Part shown: positions 1 through 11,898 of the stretch, one piece after another
How the letters are laid out: the number at the start of each line of letters is the position of its first letter
Position numbering within the stretch: position 1 is the stretch's first letter
Source of the DNA: Pempheris klunzingeri
Lineage: Eukaryota > Chordata > Actinopteri > Acropomatiformes > Pempheridae
Assembly: GCF_042242105.1 (NCBI RefSeq)
Contig: NC_092012.1
Span: forward strand, 6,515,470 to 6,579,469
Direction: 5' to 3'
DNA: 64,000 bases
Program-made: the position numbers and the translations under genes
Notes under the pieces: model-generated
Told to the model about the DNA's origin: nothing
What the model saw: only the letters and a program-made list of their open reading frames with translations
The model's database searches: none

Positions 1-119
1 TTTAAAAATAATCTCTTTTTTTTCTCTCTTGCCATCTTCAGTTGCTTGTAAAATGGAGCGGGATTTATTCTAACCTATAAATGTACTATTTAATGATCAT
101 ATTAAACCCATTAGTCAGC

Positions 120-405
120 TTCAACTTTATTGTCCCCAAGGAGACATTAGTCTTAACCAGGTAAAACACTGAACACACAGAGACTTAGACACACAGATTA
201 AGGTCTAAAACTAATTGTTCTTGTCACCCTTTAAATAAATATTGTGCAGTTGTTGTTGGGCTTTGATTTTTGTTTTTGCCACTGTGTTGTCATTAAATGT
301 CAATACATCATCAATTATGGTAACCAGATATTTGTAACACTGAACCTGTTCAATCATCTGACCTTTATTGACAGTTAAATTCAAGTTGATTATATCTACG
401 TACAA
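120..405 (-). mobile_element. Truncated LINE (L2-like) 3' end with reverse transcriptase remnant
   Basis: Read on the minus strand, positions 405-211 are open for 64 codons and contain a YKYL-x-TIIDD-x-LTF segment followed by a KIKAQQQL stretch. This resembles the C-terminal end of non-LTR retrotransposon reverse transcriptases (typical form YKYLGTxID-x-LTF, then KKAQQRL). Further toward the element's 3' end, around 125-150, the minus strand reads like the short tail of teleost L2-type LINEs (CCTTGGGGACAATAAA). The copy is 5'-truncated and decayed. Clade assignment is from memory of the motif and needs a repeat-library comparison. Confidence 0.6.
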
Positions 406-899
406 AACACAAAAAAGAAAGACACGTCTTAATCATCAGTGCTTCCCCAAATCCCATAATACAAACCCTTTCTTTTTTGAACATGTGGCTTTTAGTTGCT
501 ATGCTCCCCACCAGTGAAACAACCTGAGGTCTGCTAATACTGTCACTTCAATGAAGTCAGGGCTTAAAGCATTACTGCTTACTGTGGCTTTCTTGTAAAT
601 TAGATACATAACCTACTTCTAATCTGTCGCTATGTATCCATTTGCTTTTGTTTTTTATTGTTTACATGCATTTTTAATGCTGCTCAGTCTTATTTTCAGT
701 GTATTTTTATGTCCATTTAAAGCACTTCAAATTGCCTTCTGTCTGAATAGCATTTATATAAACTTGTCTTGCCTAATACCTTATGAACTACATAATGACA
801 ACCGCAAATGTCAGTGATTTATTTTTGTGTGTTAGGACAGACTGAACTCATCCTGCAGCTTCTTGATCTCCAGTAAAAGAGAGTTTGTTTGTTTTTTAG
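406..899. other. Upstream flank of the ZP-domain gene, no feature seen
   Basis: The stretch is AT-rich. A 61-codon hydrophobic reading frame (632-817, +) looks vaguely like a signal peptide, but no splice donor in it has the phase needed to join the first recognised exon at 900. I therefore do not call it an exon. The missing signal-peptide exon of the ZP gene may lie here unrecognised or beyond the window edge. Confidence 0.4.
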
Positions 900-3800
900 G
901 TGCAGGCTCATTTCAGTGCCATCGCTCCCAGTCCTTGTCCAGCATTGTCTGGACTCTGTGCTGAAGGGGAGGACTGTTTGGTCTACCCCACCTTGTTACC
1001 TTTCAACGGCACCAAACCCAAACCTGGCTGGTGTGTTCGTCAGTGGCAGAAAACTGTCCCCTATAATTACAACGCCACCATAAATTTAGGGTATGAGACC
1101 TTTGACCTCAGACATATGAAATTCTTTGAGATGCGTATATTTTTCTAATAGTATCCTACAGTATATATCTGAATAAAAAGTGCTGCTCTGTTTTTCATTT
1201 TCTGTGATGCTTTTGAGTCAAACATGCACGTAAAGTCAGTTATATTTGATGGATCATTTGATGTGATGATTTGCACCAGGCCTTCTCAAGTAAGATCAGT
1301 AAAATGAGTTTCAATCACTCTAACATGCCTTTTTTTCTTACATTTTTAGGCCAAACACAGAATTTTATGTATCAATGCAAACAGGACCAAAGGTTCGGGC
1401 AAACAGCGGGAGACTCAACCGACCTGCATATGTTGCTCTCCCTCCTCCACTAAGGTGATTGTCCATCAATTGGAAGCTCGCTGGCTTGATCCCCGGGTCC
1501 TACGAGTCAGCGTGTCGAAGTGTCTTTGGGCAAGACACTGAACCCCAACTTGCTCAGCATAGCTTCAGTGTGTGAATGTGTGTGAAAGAACAGTCTCCTC
1601 CAACTTAGATTCCACCTGTATGAATGATATGTGAATGGGTGAATGAGGATGTGATGTAAAAGCGCTTTGAGTAGTCGAAATGATTAGAAAGGTGATATAC
1701 AGACTATTTACCATGTGTTGTGAGTGTGATTTACAAAATTATGGAAAAATGTATCAAGCAGTCAGAGCATACACACTAATATAAAAGTTAATGAAAATAG
1801 GGGCTTTAAACAAAGTCATATCTTATATAATTGATGTTAGTACAAAGCTTGAACTTTAATTAAATGGAACAGGAGAATGTTAACTTTGACCAACACTTAT
1901 ACTGTATAAGTGAATACTGTACTGTACGGTTTAGCAAATGTGTTGGACTATTTCTTGGCCAGGACCAGTTGCCAGGCAAAGACTGGAGACTCCAGGAAGT
2001 AACCTGTCCCAACCAAAAAATAGCCACCAGCACTTCACTGACTACTACAATATGATGCACCTTGTTTCTCAGTTGTACAGATACGACCATATCCACTTTC
2101 TCTTTTCTCCTTTGCTGTGACTGTATGTGTGGTTGGGACTGATCGTCTCCTTGTTTCTGTCCCTTGTTGTGTTATGGGATCAGGGCCCGTGTGAACTGCC
2201 CCCACCACTTCCATTTGTCGGTGAAAGACCTGGACGGTGACAGGGTGAGATGTCGCTTTGCTCGCCCCGACCAGAGTGAGTGTCTCAGCTGCACTCAACA
2301 CTCCTTTATCGAGCTGGATGAGGTGAGTCTAATGTCAGTATATCCTTATATGTATAGATATATAATATCTAAATTAACGGAATTTCATTATTGTGGGCAG
2401 TTTAACTAAACTTTCTTTTTAATTGAAAAATACTTGAATTTTTTAATAGATGAATCCCAAGCTAGAGATAGTATTCAAGGAAACAAATGTCTGTATTTAC
2501 AGAATATGACCATGTTTTTAGGTATATGGTGCTAATTATCTATGATAGCTAAAATCCTTTACTTAAATAGAAGTATCAATACTGCAGTAAATCTGCAGTA
2601 AAAGTTATGCATTCACATTTTTACTTAAGTAGAAGTACAGTTACCTAATTTGACCAAATTCAGAGTGTTATACTATATCGATTATTATTATGCGATTATT
2701 TATTATGCGGTTGAGTCAATTTGAACCACTTTTACATCCTGTTGGGCCCTTAAGTCTCAAACAACTCATCATATTTTAGATACTGGTCCATATAATCAGT
2801 ATGTGATGTTTTATAAGTAAAATCCTTATGTGCAAAGTTACTAATAGTTGTCAGATAAATGTAGCGGAATAAAAAGTACATTATTTCCCTCTGACATATA
2901 ATGAAGTAGAAGTATAAAGTAATAGTAAAAATACAGATACCTCTAAATTGTATTAATTACAGAGGTTAGGTAAATGTAATTACTTTCTAGTAATGTAGTT
3001 ACTTTCTGCCACTGAATAAAAATCTGTATTTTGTTACTGGGGAGGGCACATCTAACTATTATGATGTATCAGAGCTGAACAGGATGTTTGACCTTACCTT
3101 TATGAACTATCTCAGTAATGAGGAAGTTTGCTTTGGAAAGCATGGGTAGGGCCCATACGCATTCTGCCAGTAAATTACACCAGGTTTTGATTAATTTAAC
3201 TGGACATTAGATCAGGTTGAACCAGCTGCAGTATCAGTAAATAAATCTTCATTATATTTTTCAGTCCAACATCAACAAAGAAGAAGTTAAGTTACACAGA
3301 ACCACAATGACGGCTCAGTTATTCTGAATAACCAACCGACCCCGCTGTGTACGTTGTTCACTTCATCTCTGCTCAGTGAAAACTTCACTGAGTTTCATTC
3401 TGTTTGGTTTCCAGAAGAAATGCATGTTGACATTCACTGGGAAAGCATCAGCAGGACAGTATTTCATCTACCTGATGGCGGAGGACCTGATTCCTGTGCC
3501 CAAAACGAGCCGCATCCCAGACAACAAACCCCTCAGCTCTGTCCCTGTGCATCTCTCCCTAACTGGTCAGTCTGTCAATCATGTCAGCAAACATTTAGAA
3601 GTACAGAAAATCAGTGTTCAAACATAAAGTTGTGTGCCATTCTAGTCCTTTCTTTTTATAGTTTGTCTCCCATCCTATGATTTGAAATGTTACAAATGTC
3701 TCTTATCCTCCCTCCTTCCAGTGGAGGAGTCGACTTCCAGCTGCAGTGATGAACCTGTGGCAACGGACGAGACCCCCAAACACTCCTCCACGTTGTTTGT

Positions 3801-6800
3801 CCTGCCGTACCAGGAGGTGAAATTCAGCATCAACTTTCTGTCGCAGATGGAGAGGTGCGTCCCTTCATTTGAGTGTGCGAAATGTCGGCGTGAAATGCAA
3901 TGACTCACATTTTATAGATGTTACAAATCTGACGAAAATGCCGATGATTCATCGGTGACAGAAAGCTGAAATTACAGCTCACTACATAGAAAACTGTTGA
4001 GTGTGTGTTGTATATGGAATAGAGACTGGGGCTGATAATTGTAATCATCTGCATGGAATTATGAGGGGTGTATAAGGCATTTAAGCCACCTGTTACAATT
4101 ACAGTACAATTAAAGCTTTCTCTTTGTATTTCTAGTGTTTTAGAAGTAGCAGTGGTTGGTCCCCCTGAACTCTACAGGGTTGGGTTCAAATCAGTCGGCC
4201 CCCTGGCTACAATGACCATTGCGTGGGTCCGCTCCGAGAACAAACTAGCCCGCCTTTTACCCATCTGCTTTGCTGTGAATACCAAGAGGTAGGTTTTTCT
4301 GTGAACTGAATGGCACTAATGCTGCCAGGTATAGTGGTCCCATCAAACCTGTAATCAGTGGTGCACTAAACTGAACTGAGTAACCTTTTTCTGATTATGT
4401 ACTACTATGTTCCATTATAGTGATGTTTTAAAGAGAGGGAAAACATGAAAAAGATGTGGATGTTTGTATGAAAAGGCACTTTTTAAAGGGAACAGAAAGC
4501 GTATGATATTTTCCTTTGTTTATAATACAATGTATACTATAATGCAGTTATTAGTAAGTAGTACAATTATAGTGTACTAGAATGTCCTACACAGGTAGAT
4601 GTATTCTTATTTAACTTTAAAAGAAAACATAGTTAATTACAAATGTGTGCTACTTAAACTAGCAAATTATCACAAGACTCTAAATGGTCAATAGTACTAA
4701 GCTATAACAAGCTCCTTGTATTTGGAAGGGTTTCCAAATTCAGATTCACCAGAATAGTTTCATATTTCCACAAACAAAAACTATTTGTTGTTATTATCAC
4801 ATCCAACATCTACACACAGTGATTTGAATTTATGATGAACTAACTGACTTCACTAACACTCATAAATAAATATGCATGTATATACAAAAATCTTACATTC
4901 AGTTAGACTATAACTAGTCACCTTCTTGTGCACATAAACACAAATATACAGACACATAAAAAGTGTGCATTATGCAATATACTTGTGAAAACATATAACT
5001 TATAACATACCATACAATTGCAACATCCTCAGCTTGTTTTGTGCTGCTGTGACTGAAACTACAATATAGTTGCGCACCTGCACCTATTTGAAACGCATGA
5101 CAACATTGGTTTGCTCTCCTTGTCTTTCCAGTTTGCAGTCAGAGCCCAGATGTGTGTGGCTGTACCAAAGTAAGACTTTCAACTTCCTAGAAACATCATA
5201 GGAATGCCACAACTCCAAACCTCACAGCAGGGTTTGGTGATAATATTGGGTATTAAAATATCCCTTTTTTAACCTTTTCAGGGGAGATCAGGGCGCTACC
5301 CGCTGGAACAGGTGGAGACACCATCAGACTTTGTCATATTCATGTGTTGTGTGTGTGATAATTATGCGTGCTAAATATTAGTGTGCGTTTCTACTGCTGT
5401 CTGCCTGTAGAGCTGAAGTGTGAGAAGACAGAGATGACTCTGTTGCTCCCTGTGGCCTCTCTGAGTAACATCGACCTGACCGAACTGCAGCTCAACAGCC
5501 CCACCTGTCCGGTCAGCTACAACAACACACACCTGACTGCACACATCTCCTTAGATGGCTGCGGCACCAAGACTGTGGTAACGTGCCCCACCTTTCTGTC
5601 TTCATTCACTTCTTTTTCTTTCTATCTGTCTGACAGTCTGTTTCATTTTCTTTCTTTCTTGCTGCTGATTGATTTGCAGTCCTTTTAATGAGGGAGATCA
5701 TCTTTAATTACTAGATGATGCATCAGATGTTACACTGAAACTACCAGTCAGATGGGGATTTAAACACAATGACATTAAAAATAATTAAAAATAAATAAAT
5801 ACAGAGACCAGGATACAAATTTGTTGCTTTCAAATGGTTATATACTACAGTATATGAAAATAAAAAAGACGAAAACAAATTGCTCTCAAATACTGGCTAT
5901 TTGTGTCCCAAAATGTAAATTATTGAATAAAGGAGGAACACAGCAGTACTTTAAGGGTAACTTGAACATCCCCGGAAAATCTTGTGTTTGCTGACCTCAA
6001 GTGGTTTGACTTCTACTTGCACAGGTGTGGTTCAGGTGCACAACACAGCAAACCACTGCTTTTCAGACCGGTGTGAAGTCAATTGTTCAATAAAAAAATA
6101 TCTCATTGTCATTGTCAAATGTCATTATTCATCTCAAAATGAATTAGGACCGGACTCTTTCTCGCCCTCTGCTTTTTTTCAGCACTCTGGTTCAGAGCTG
6201 GTATACACCAACACCTTGCGAAGTGTGCGTCCCTACACTATGGTCAGCCGCCAGCCCTCACTCATCCTCCCTCTGGCCTGTCGTATCCCAGGAGTCCAGG
6301 CCAAGGGACCGCATTTCAAGATCAGCATACCCACAGAGACGGAGACCTTCGGTTATGTTCGGTATTGGATAGAACTGCACTTCCCAGGAGAGGGACCCAT
6401 GTCAGAATTCACACGCACCCCCAGGTTCCGCCTCCTCCACACAGCAGCAGAACGAGTGCGTCGAAATGCTGAATCCCCATTAGGGAGCAACAGCTACTCC
6501 ACCAACTCCACCAACTCCACTAATGAAAGTAATTCTACCAGCGGGGCCATCGGGTCCAAGATCAAGCAGCTGGACCTCCATGTGATGTCCAACACCAGCA
6601 TTGATCGAGCCGAGATGTTAGTGAGCAATTGCATTGAGTCTGAGACGGAGGACTTCACAGAATCCCACTCTTTTCTGAAGCAAGGGTCAGTGAACATTGA
6701 ATTGTTCCCTGTAATAGTTACCATCTTGAAGTGGAGAGATACTGTATGAAATATTGACTGTGTTTTGGCTGCAGAATTCACCTCTGAATTTGAAGCATAT

Positions 6801-8854
6801 CACATAAATTCCTCTAGTTCTCTCACTCTTTTTCTTTCAGGTGCACAACTTCCAACACTACGTTAGAGATTGTTACAACAAACATCAATTCCAAGGTTTA
6901 TCGCCTTGATATGACCAGCATGCAAACCAAAGGATCAACGGTCTGTACTCTCATGCAACACATGCATACAATACATTTTTGTATTCTCCGCTTCTGGGCA
7001 TTGTTTTGAATCTTCCAAGACAAGTAAAAGGAGACAATTGATTTTACATACTGTACTTACATACAGACTTTATGGTGAATAGTTCTATTTGAATTTTTGA
7101 GTAAGGTACTCATGTAGGTCACGGTAGTGCTGAGGAACCTTTGACAGGATGTTGTGGAGATTTTACCCTGATCGAGTCATCTGAAGCAGACGGTACAAAA
7201 ATCTATAATTTCACTTTTCATCATAGATTTTTAACCACACCAGCAATGTGGCTCTTTGGATGGCATGTCCATCAGTTGGTCCACTTCTTTGGGCTAGACT
7301 GAAATATCTTAACAACCCTGAAAGGATGGTCTTTTCTCAGAGTTTGGGGGTCTTTAGACACACTGTGGGACACATATTTATGTTGAAAAGATATTAAAAA
7401 GTGCGTTTTGCACAATATTAAGGCACTTCTGCATTGGCTTCACTTTTCAGACCCAGAAACTATGTCAACTTTGTTCACACAGTCTGTGATGCTCATGCTA
7501 GCATTTAGCACAAAGCATCACTCTGCCTAAATATAACCCAATAGACCCACACAGAGCTTTGTCGAGGTTTGAACATTGGTTTGATTTCCACCTTTTCAAT
7601 TTCCGTTGTTCTTAAACAGTGCCTAAATGCATCGTTACACTATTCTGTCAACCAATGATTCATGTCTTATAAAAGGTTGAAGTTACATTGCAAAGTTATG
7701 AAATGTTTTTGAGCTGATTCTCCACACCACTAACTTGAATCTATTTATTTTGTGCTTTGTAGATGTACATCAGGTGCACAGTCAATCTGTGCATCGCTAC
7801 AATGCCCTCTGACAAGTGCCCAGATCTGTGTGCAAGCACCAGAGGTCAAAGGTCTCTGGTTGGAAGTGTGTTTTCCCGAACATACACCATCACCTCAGGA
7901 CCCATTAGTCTTGTGGTCACCGCTCCTACACCCGCCACACCAATCGTCACTACTACAGCTCCAACAACTAAAACCACCATTAAAAGTACGACCCAGAGCA
8001 ACGCCAACTCACATGGTAAGATGTTCTCTTCTACACAAGCTTTCTTCTGTTTGTATTTTTATTTGTGATAATTCACGTCTGTAAAGTATATCAGCGAGCA
8101 AAACCGTTTTCTGTATCTTTTAAGTTTTCTGTGACGGTTTTTTATTATGGAGGAAACTGCTGAGCACTGGCTCATATCAAGCTGTTGATATTAGTCACTT
8201 ACTGCTTAGATGACTAAAAACACAAATTAAACACCTGCTTCAGGCCCCTAAGCCACTAATAGGGCTCCAAATACACAAATTAGGATCCACTTTTATTTTT
8301 TCTGTATTTCAATGCAAGAATTTGGAGTATCTATTTGATGGCCACTATTCAGCTGTTTATACCTGGTCGAGTCATATAGTATAAAAATATGCAGAACTTT
8401 CACAGTAATAATCTTCTACTTTCAGTAGTAATCTAGTTAGGTTTAGGTACCAAAACCACTTAGGTTAGGTTCAGGAAAAGATGGTTTGGATTAGAATATC
8501 AAGTCAAACACAAACATAAAAGGTAAGGTACATTAAACACAAAATATATCAACATACACCTGGGTGTAAATAGCCACACTGGATATGCAACCTCCGGGTA
8601 AAAATAGCATCTGCCCTCAGTGTTGATTCAAGTTACAGTATCTTATTTTTAATGTCTTGACAAAATGTGTCACTTGTTGAAATTTAAAATGCATACACAT
8701 ACACACACACACACACACACTGTGAGTTAAATGTACTGTGAATGCAACTCTGTAACCTCTCCTCTATTCTCTTGCAGTTCAAACCTCAGCAATGGCAGCA
8801 GGAGTGATTTTGATAACTATCTGCACATTTCTTCAAAATACCCTCTTTTACTAA
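900..8854 (+). CDS. ZP-domain glycoprotein, GPI-anchored or membrane-bound (5' incomplete)
   Basis: Thirteen exons join in frame: 900-1090, 1350-1454, 2184-2322, 3415-3565, 3722-3854, 4136-4288, 5132-5169, 5282-5311, 5411-5577, 6183-6685, 6841-6940, 7763-8015, 8778-8854 (TAA). All use GT-AG and phases match, giving 679 residues without the signal peptide. Residues 1-313 are a cysteine-containing ectodomain that I do not recognise (DLDGDRVRCR near residue 110). From about 314 a ZP module follows: ZP-N starts ELKCEKTEM and ZP-C carries the motifs LACRIPG and YIRCTVNLC. RGQR at 597-600, after the last ZP cysteine, fits the usual furin-type release site. A Thr-rich stalk (about 622-650) and a hydrophobic C-terminus ending NTLFY suggest a GPI signal. 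Four N-glycosylation sequons sit at 477-486. ZP proteins polymerise into extracellular matrices (egg coat, mucosal or tectorial surfaces); which one applies here is unknown. A fish uromodulin/GP2-like role is possible. Confidence 0.82.
1459..1715 (+). mobile_element. SINE-like teleost repeat in ZP-gene intron
   Basis: The copy has the landmark phrases of an abundant percomorph short element: GGCTTGATCCCCGGGTCC (B-box-like), GTGTCGAAGTGTC, GGGCAAGACACTGAACCCC, and near the end AAAAGCGCTTTGAGTAGTCG. It begins only a few bases after the splice donor at 1455. Many substitutions indicate an old copy. The family name was not verified. Confidence 0.65.
2551..3014 (+). repeat. Interspersed teleost repeat (ACTTAAGTA/AAGTAAAAGT-rich family), copy 1
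   Basis: One end carries repeated ACTTAAGTAGAAGTA-type phrases with a GTAAAAGTTATGCATTCA segment. The other end has GTAGCGGAATAAAAAGTAC, ACCTCTAAATTGTA and finally CTTTCTGCCACTG. This layout is that of a very common teleost element. Related pieces lie at 42290-42422, 53196-53262 and 53653-54005. No coding capacity is visible, so it is probably a nonautonomous element. Confidence 0.6.
4289..5131 (+). other. Intron 6 of the ZP gene, no element recognised
   Basis: This 843-bp AT-rich intron separates the exon ending AACACCAAGAG and the 38-bp microexon at 5132. I see no open frame, RNA gene or recognised repeat in it. Confidence 0.5.
7250..7570. repeat. Composite of two teleost interspersed repeats in ZP-gene intron
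   Basis: Positions 7250-7330 read, on the minus strand, like the family with GAAATATCTTAACAAC and the CCAAAG/GGTGGACC phrase; a plus-strand relative is at 61060-61290. Positions 7418-7570 carry AAGGCACTTCTGCATTGGCTTCACTTTTCAG, shared with 57685-57858, followed by a GCTAGCATTTAGCACAAAGCA segment. Both are old and without coding potential. Confidence 0.5.
8341..8584 (+). mobile_element. MITE-like element with terminal inverted repeats, copy 1
   Basis: The left end (8341-8366, ending TTTATACCTGG) is an imperfect inverted match to the right end (8557-8584, ACACCTGGGTGTAAATAGCC). The interior, with TTAGGTTTAGGTACCAAAACC and GGAAAAGATGGTTTGG, aligns by eye to the copy at 54953-55309. The length of about 244 bp and lack of coding sequence fit a miniature inverted-repeat DNA transposon. 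It sits in the last intron of the ZP gene. Confidence 0.55.
8694..8720. repeat. (AC)n microsatellite
   Basis: A nearly pure AC dinucleotide run lies about 60 bp upstream of the last ZP exon. It is probably length-polymorphic. Confidence 0.9.
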
Positions 8855-8938
8855 AGATGCTGCTGAATGAGGATCTGTGAGAATGTGAAGGGCTGCATTT
8901 GCCAGTTTGGACATTTGTTATCATTATTGTTTTTAGCA

Positions 8939-8944
8939 AATAAA
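8939..8944 (+). terminator. Polyadenylation signal of the ZP gene
   Basis: AATAAA lies 85 bp after the TAA stop at 8854. It is the first canonical signal downstream, giving a short 3' UTR. Confidence 0.7.
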
Positions 8945-9224
8945 TGCAAAATTTTCATAAAAGATTAGATTTTAATATTATATATTTATTATATTTTTTT
9001 ATTTTATATAATTATAAACTTTAGTTAATATAATACAATACAATATACAGTAAGAATGGGGGTGGACAGTAATGCTGGATTTATTGGAGAAAACTGTTGG
9101 GCACATGCCAGCAACGTTTTGTCTGCCTACAACATCAGAGGAAAATTAAAAAGTGTAAATAATGAAATCTAGTCAAAACAGCTAACTAGGGGTGCTCTAT
9201 TATGCTTTTATGTTGTTTTATCTG
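8945..9224. other. AT-rich intergenic spacer
   Basis: A low-complexity TA-rich stretch (8968-9045) is followed by unremarkable sequence. No gene or element is recognised. Confidence 0.5.
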
Positions 9225-9356
9225 CTGTTAAGTCTGGGTCTTTAAATTCTGTTGCTTTTTAACTGTCTTACATTGTTACGTTTTAACTGTAGCACTTTGA
9301 GATCTGTACCGTCAAATGTAAAGTGCATTATAAATAAAATGTATTGTTATTATTAT
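9225..9356 (+). mobile_element. LINE 3'-end fragment
   Basis: The phrases TAGCACTTTGAGATCTG and AAAGTGCATTATAAATAAAATG, followed by TTATTATTATT, match the familiar short tail of teleost LINE copies. Only the 3' end remains. Confidence 0.5.
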
Positions 9357-9399
9357 TCTCTATTAGCTCACCTCAAATCATGCGTACCGCACGTGTCAG

Positions 9400-9545
9400 T
9401 TGTTACTGCAGCAGGCCGAGTTCGAGCCCAGCATAGGCGATTTTATTGCGTGTCACACTACACTTTTCTGTGTCCTCTAATTGCCTGTCTGCTCTTCACT
9501 GTTCTGTCTAATACAGGTGAAATGCTAAAGAAAATAATCTGTCAA
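9400..9545 (+). mobile_element. Degraded tRNA-related SINE fragment
   Basis: GCAGGCCGAGTTCGAGCCCAG resembles a tRNA B box (GGTTCGAATCC type). It is followed by a GCGTGTCAC and pyrimidine-rich body and a CTAATACAGGTGAAATGC tail, as in a common fish SINE. It cannot fold as a functional tRNA. Confidence 0.45.
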
Positions 9546-10005
9546 AATAGCTACCAAGACGATATATTGTTGGATGTTTAAAACTACTGAGAAGGGGATG
9601 ACAAATATTCTTGTACACCATTGTCTTCTCCTGAGCACTTACATTGCAGATAAAATGAAGGCATACATGAAAATATACAAACATTTAAGATAACTCAAAT
9701 GTTTAATCTGACACTTTGACCATGTAATTAAATAAAATGTTAATAAATTCTTAGTATTGCATGAATATTTGTATATTATTAAACATTCATGCTAACTGAG
9801 TTGTGTTTGTTGTGTATGTTTTATCGACCTGTTTTGTTTCAAAGCTGTACAGGTCGATGGTCAGCCAGCTCGGCTATTTCAGGGTGCTGTGGCACATGTG
9901 AAGAAGGAACTAGTTTGGAGAACAAATCCAAAATTTGTATCTTTTTTATAGAACATTCGAATTATTTTTACATTTACAAACATCATCAACATTTTGCTCA
10001 TAATA

Positions 10006-10115
10006 GATAGAATAATAATAGTCATTATAGAGCACATTTCAAAAACTAAGTTACAAAGTGCTTCACATGAGGTAAACTAAAACCAACATTAAAAAGCATA
10101 CTGAATATGAAATAA
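10006..10115 (-). mobile_element. LINE 3'-end fragment, reverse orientation
   Basis: AATAATAATAGTCATTATAG, then AGCACATTTCAAAAACTAAG and TTACAAAGTGCTTCACATGA, is the reverse complement of the same type of LINE tail seen at 9225-9356. Confidence 0.45.
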
Positions 10116-10860
10116 TCAGTCACAATACCCTAAATTGTCAATGTATCCTGGGAAATACAAACTGTACAATGCAAAATACACACATATATATATAGAACAC
10201 CAAATAGTATTACATGAGCATGATGTATTTGTTCATAATTTGTTCACACGTTGTGATTAATGTAATGTGCAAATTTTCATTAATTCATGTGCATTGTTTA
10301 ATTAATTTGTGCATATTTCAACTAAATCATATGCAGGAATTAATCAAAGTGTGCAAGAATTTATCAAAGCGCTCAAATGAATTATATCTTGTGCTCATGC
10401 AATATTATTTTTTTTGCAGTAAAACATGGCCACAATATATATATATTTTTTCCCCCTTATATGGCCTCTCCAGGACTCTGAATATTTAAGCTCCAATGAG
10501 TTGCACATGCAAGAGCAATGACCCCTCCTGGATTCTATACCTCAGTCTTTTTTGTCACCATAATTCTGCTGTGACTATGTAAAAGAACAGTTCTGTGGAT
10601 CAGTGTTGGTGTAAAAACTCAAATGTCAAAGGCTTGGACACCTGGCATGTCTTTTTAAAGTTATCTTACTGAAGTTGCATGGAAAAATGGAGCATTCATC
10701 TCTGCATGGAAATGTGTGTAGAGATCCACCTGTGATGTGCCAGACGAGCAACATGGAGGCTGTGATGCAGACACAGATAAACCTGCACTTGGCATGACCA
10801 TAAACTACCAGGACGCTTTACACTGAACAGCCTGGCTCTCTGCCCCGACTGTATTTGTTT
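10116..10860. other. Spacer upstream of the sin3a promoter
   Basis: AT-rich unique-looking DNA with short TATATA runs near 10185 and 10437. No gene was found. Confidence 0.4.
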
Positions 10861-11139
10861 TCATTCTGCAGATGCTGACCAATCCCAGTTTAGACTGGGA
10901 GGAGACTAGTCCGCCTTCATGTTAGACACGCCTCTATGTTCAAGGAACACCGCTTCATACATACACTGTTGTTAGCGACGTAGCCACAACGGCCAATTTC
11001 ATTTTTGACATTTCCATTTGCGACCACTTCTCAGAACTTCACTTTTTTGTCCCGGCCTGGTGAATGCACGAGTAGCGGTTTGCTGGTCGGGCCCCGTTTC
11101 ACCGGAGTGTCAGATTGTTGCTAGTGGCAGTCCTGCGAG
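10861..11139 (+). promoter_or_regulatory. sin3a: sin3a promoter and noncoding exon 1
   Basis: A GC-richer zone begins here. It holds two CCAAT boxes (10879-10883 and 10993-10997) and a 16-bp inverted repeat (10884-10899, arms CCCAGT/ACTGGG) directly after the first. No TATA box is evident. A good donor, GAG|GTAAGT, ends a probable noncoding first exon at 11139; coding begins in the next exon at 14057. The transcription start was not located exactly and is inferred to lie between about 11000 and 11100. Confidence 0.6.
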
Positions 11140-11866
11140 GTAAGTTAAAGTAGTGTTAGCTGGCTAGCCGGATACCCTGTACTGATGGGGGGTTGGTTGT
11201 TGTGCTAACGTAGCATCAAGCTAGCTGCTATATAACCTTGCCGAACAGACTAGATAGCGATCTAACACTGGTTGGTTTTCGGTTCTGACTTTGACATTTT
11301 AGTATAAGGGCGTCTTCCAACAAAATAACATGTTGGCTTTTAGTAGCGGCTACATTCACTTGCAGCGCCGACAAGTTAGTCAAGCTAGTCTAAGTGAGGC
11401 TAGCAAGCTAAGAGCGGCGACCATGAATTAGCCTGGTATGCTAACGTTGACCTGACAACATGCATTTTTCTTGTTACTTTGTTCTTGCTATTTTCACATT
11501 TTACTCCCTGCGTTGGGTTTCTTATTAGACAAAAGTTTTCGCCAGAGATGCAGTTTGTGTGACAGCCAAGTCTATCGAACTTCTAGCACAACTTATCGTT
11601 AATGCGACGTTAACGCTATGTGGAAGCTAGGTTAGCTTGTTAGCTAGCTAACGTTCTTCCTGACCTAACCAACTAACCTAGCACGGCGAGAACTATTTAC
11701 TGGTCGTGTAACTTTATTTAACTACCCTGGTGTCGCTGCAGACCATATGTTACAAACTAAGCAACCAAATGTTTTGTCGCGCTGTCAGCTGCGATGAAGC
11801 ATGGCAGTTTTTCTCTTCGACAGCAAAGGGTAACGTCAGTTAGCTAACACATTCAGCTCATCTGGG

Positions 11867-11898
<32 letters not shown>

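Noticed and set aside
632-817. Hydrophobic 61-codon frame that could be the signal peptide of the ZP protein
   Set aside because: No donor in it has the phase needed to join the exon at 900, it runs on past a normal signal-peptide length, and the surrounding DNA is low-complexity AT-rich.
3266-3330. Possible ZP-gene exon after a TTTTTCAG acceptor
   Set aside because: The frame meets a stop and has no donor; the next true exon at 3415 joins the previous one directly in phase.
9415-9440. tRNA gene suggested by a B-box-like GTTCGAGCC
   Set aside because: No acceptor stem, anticodon arm or A box can be paired; it is a SINE remnant.
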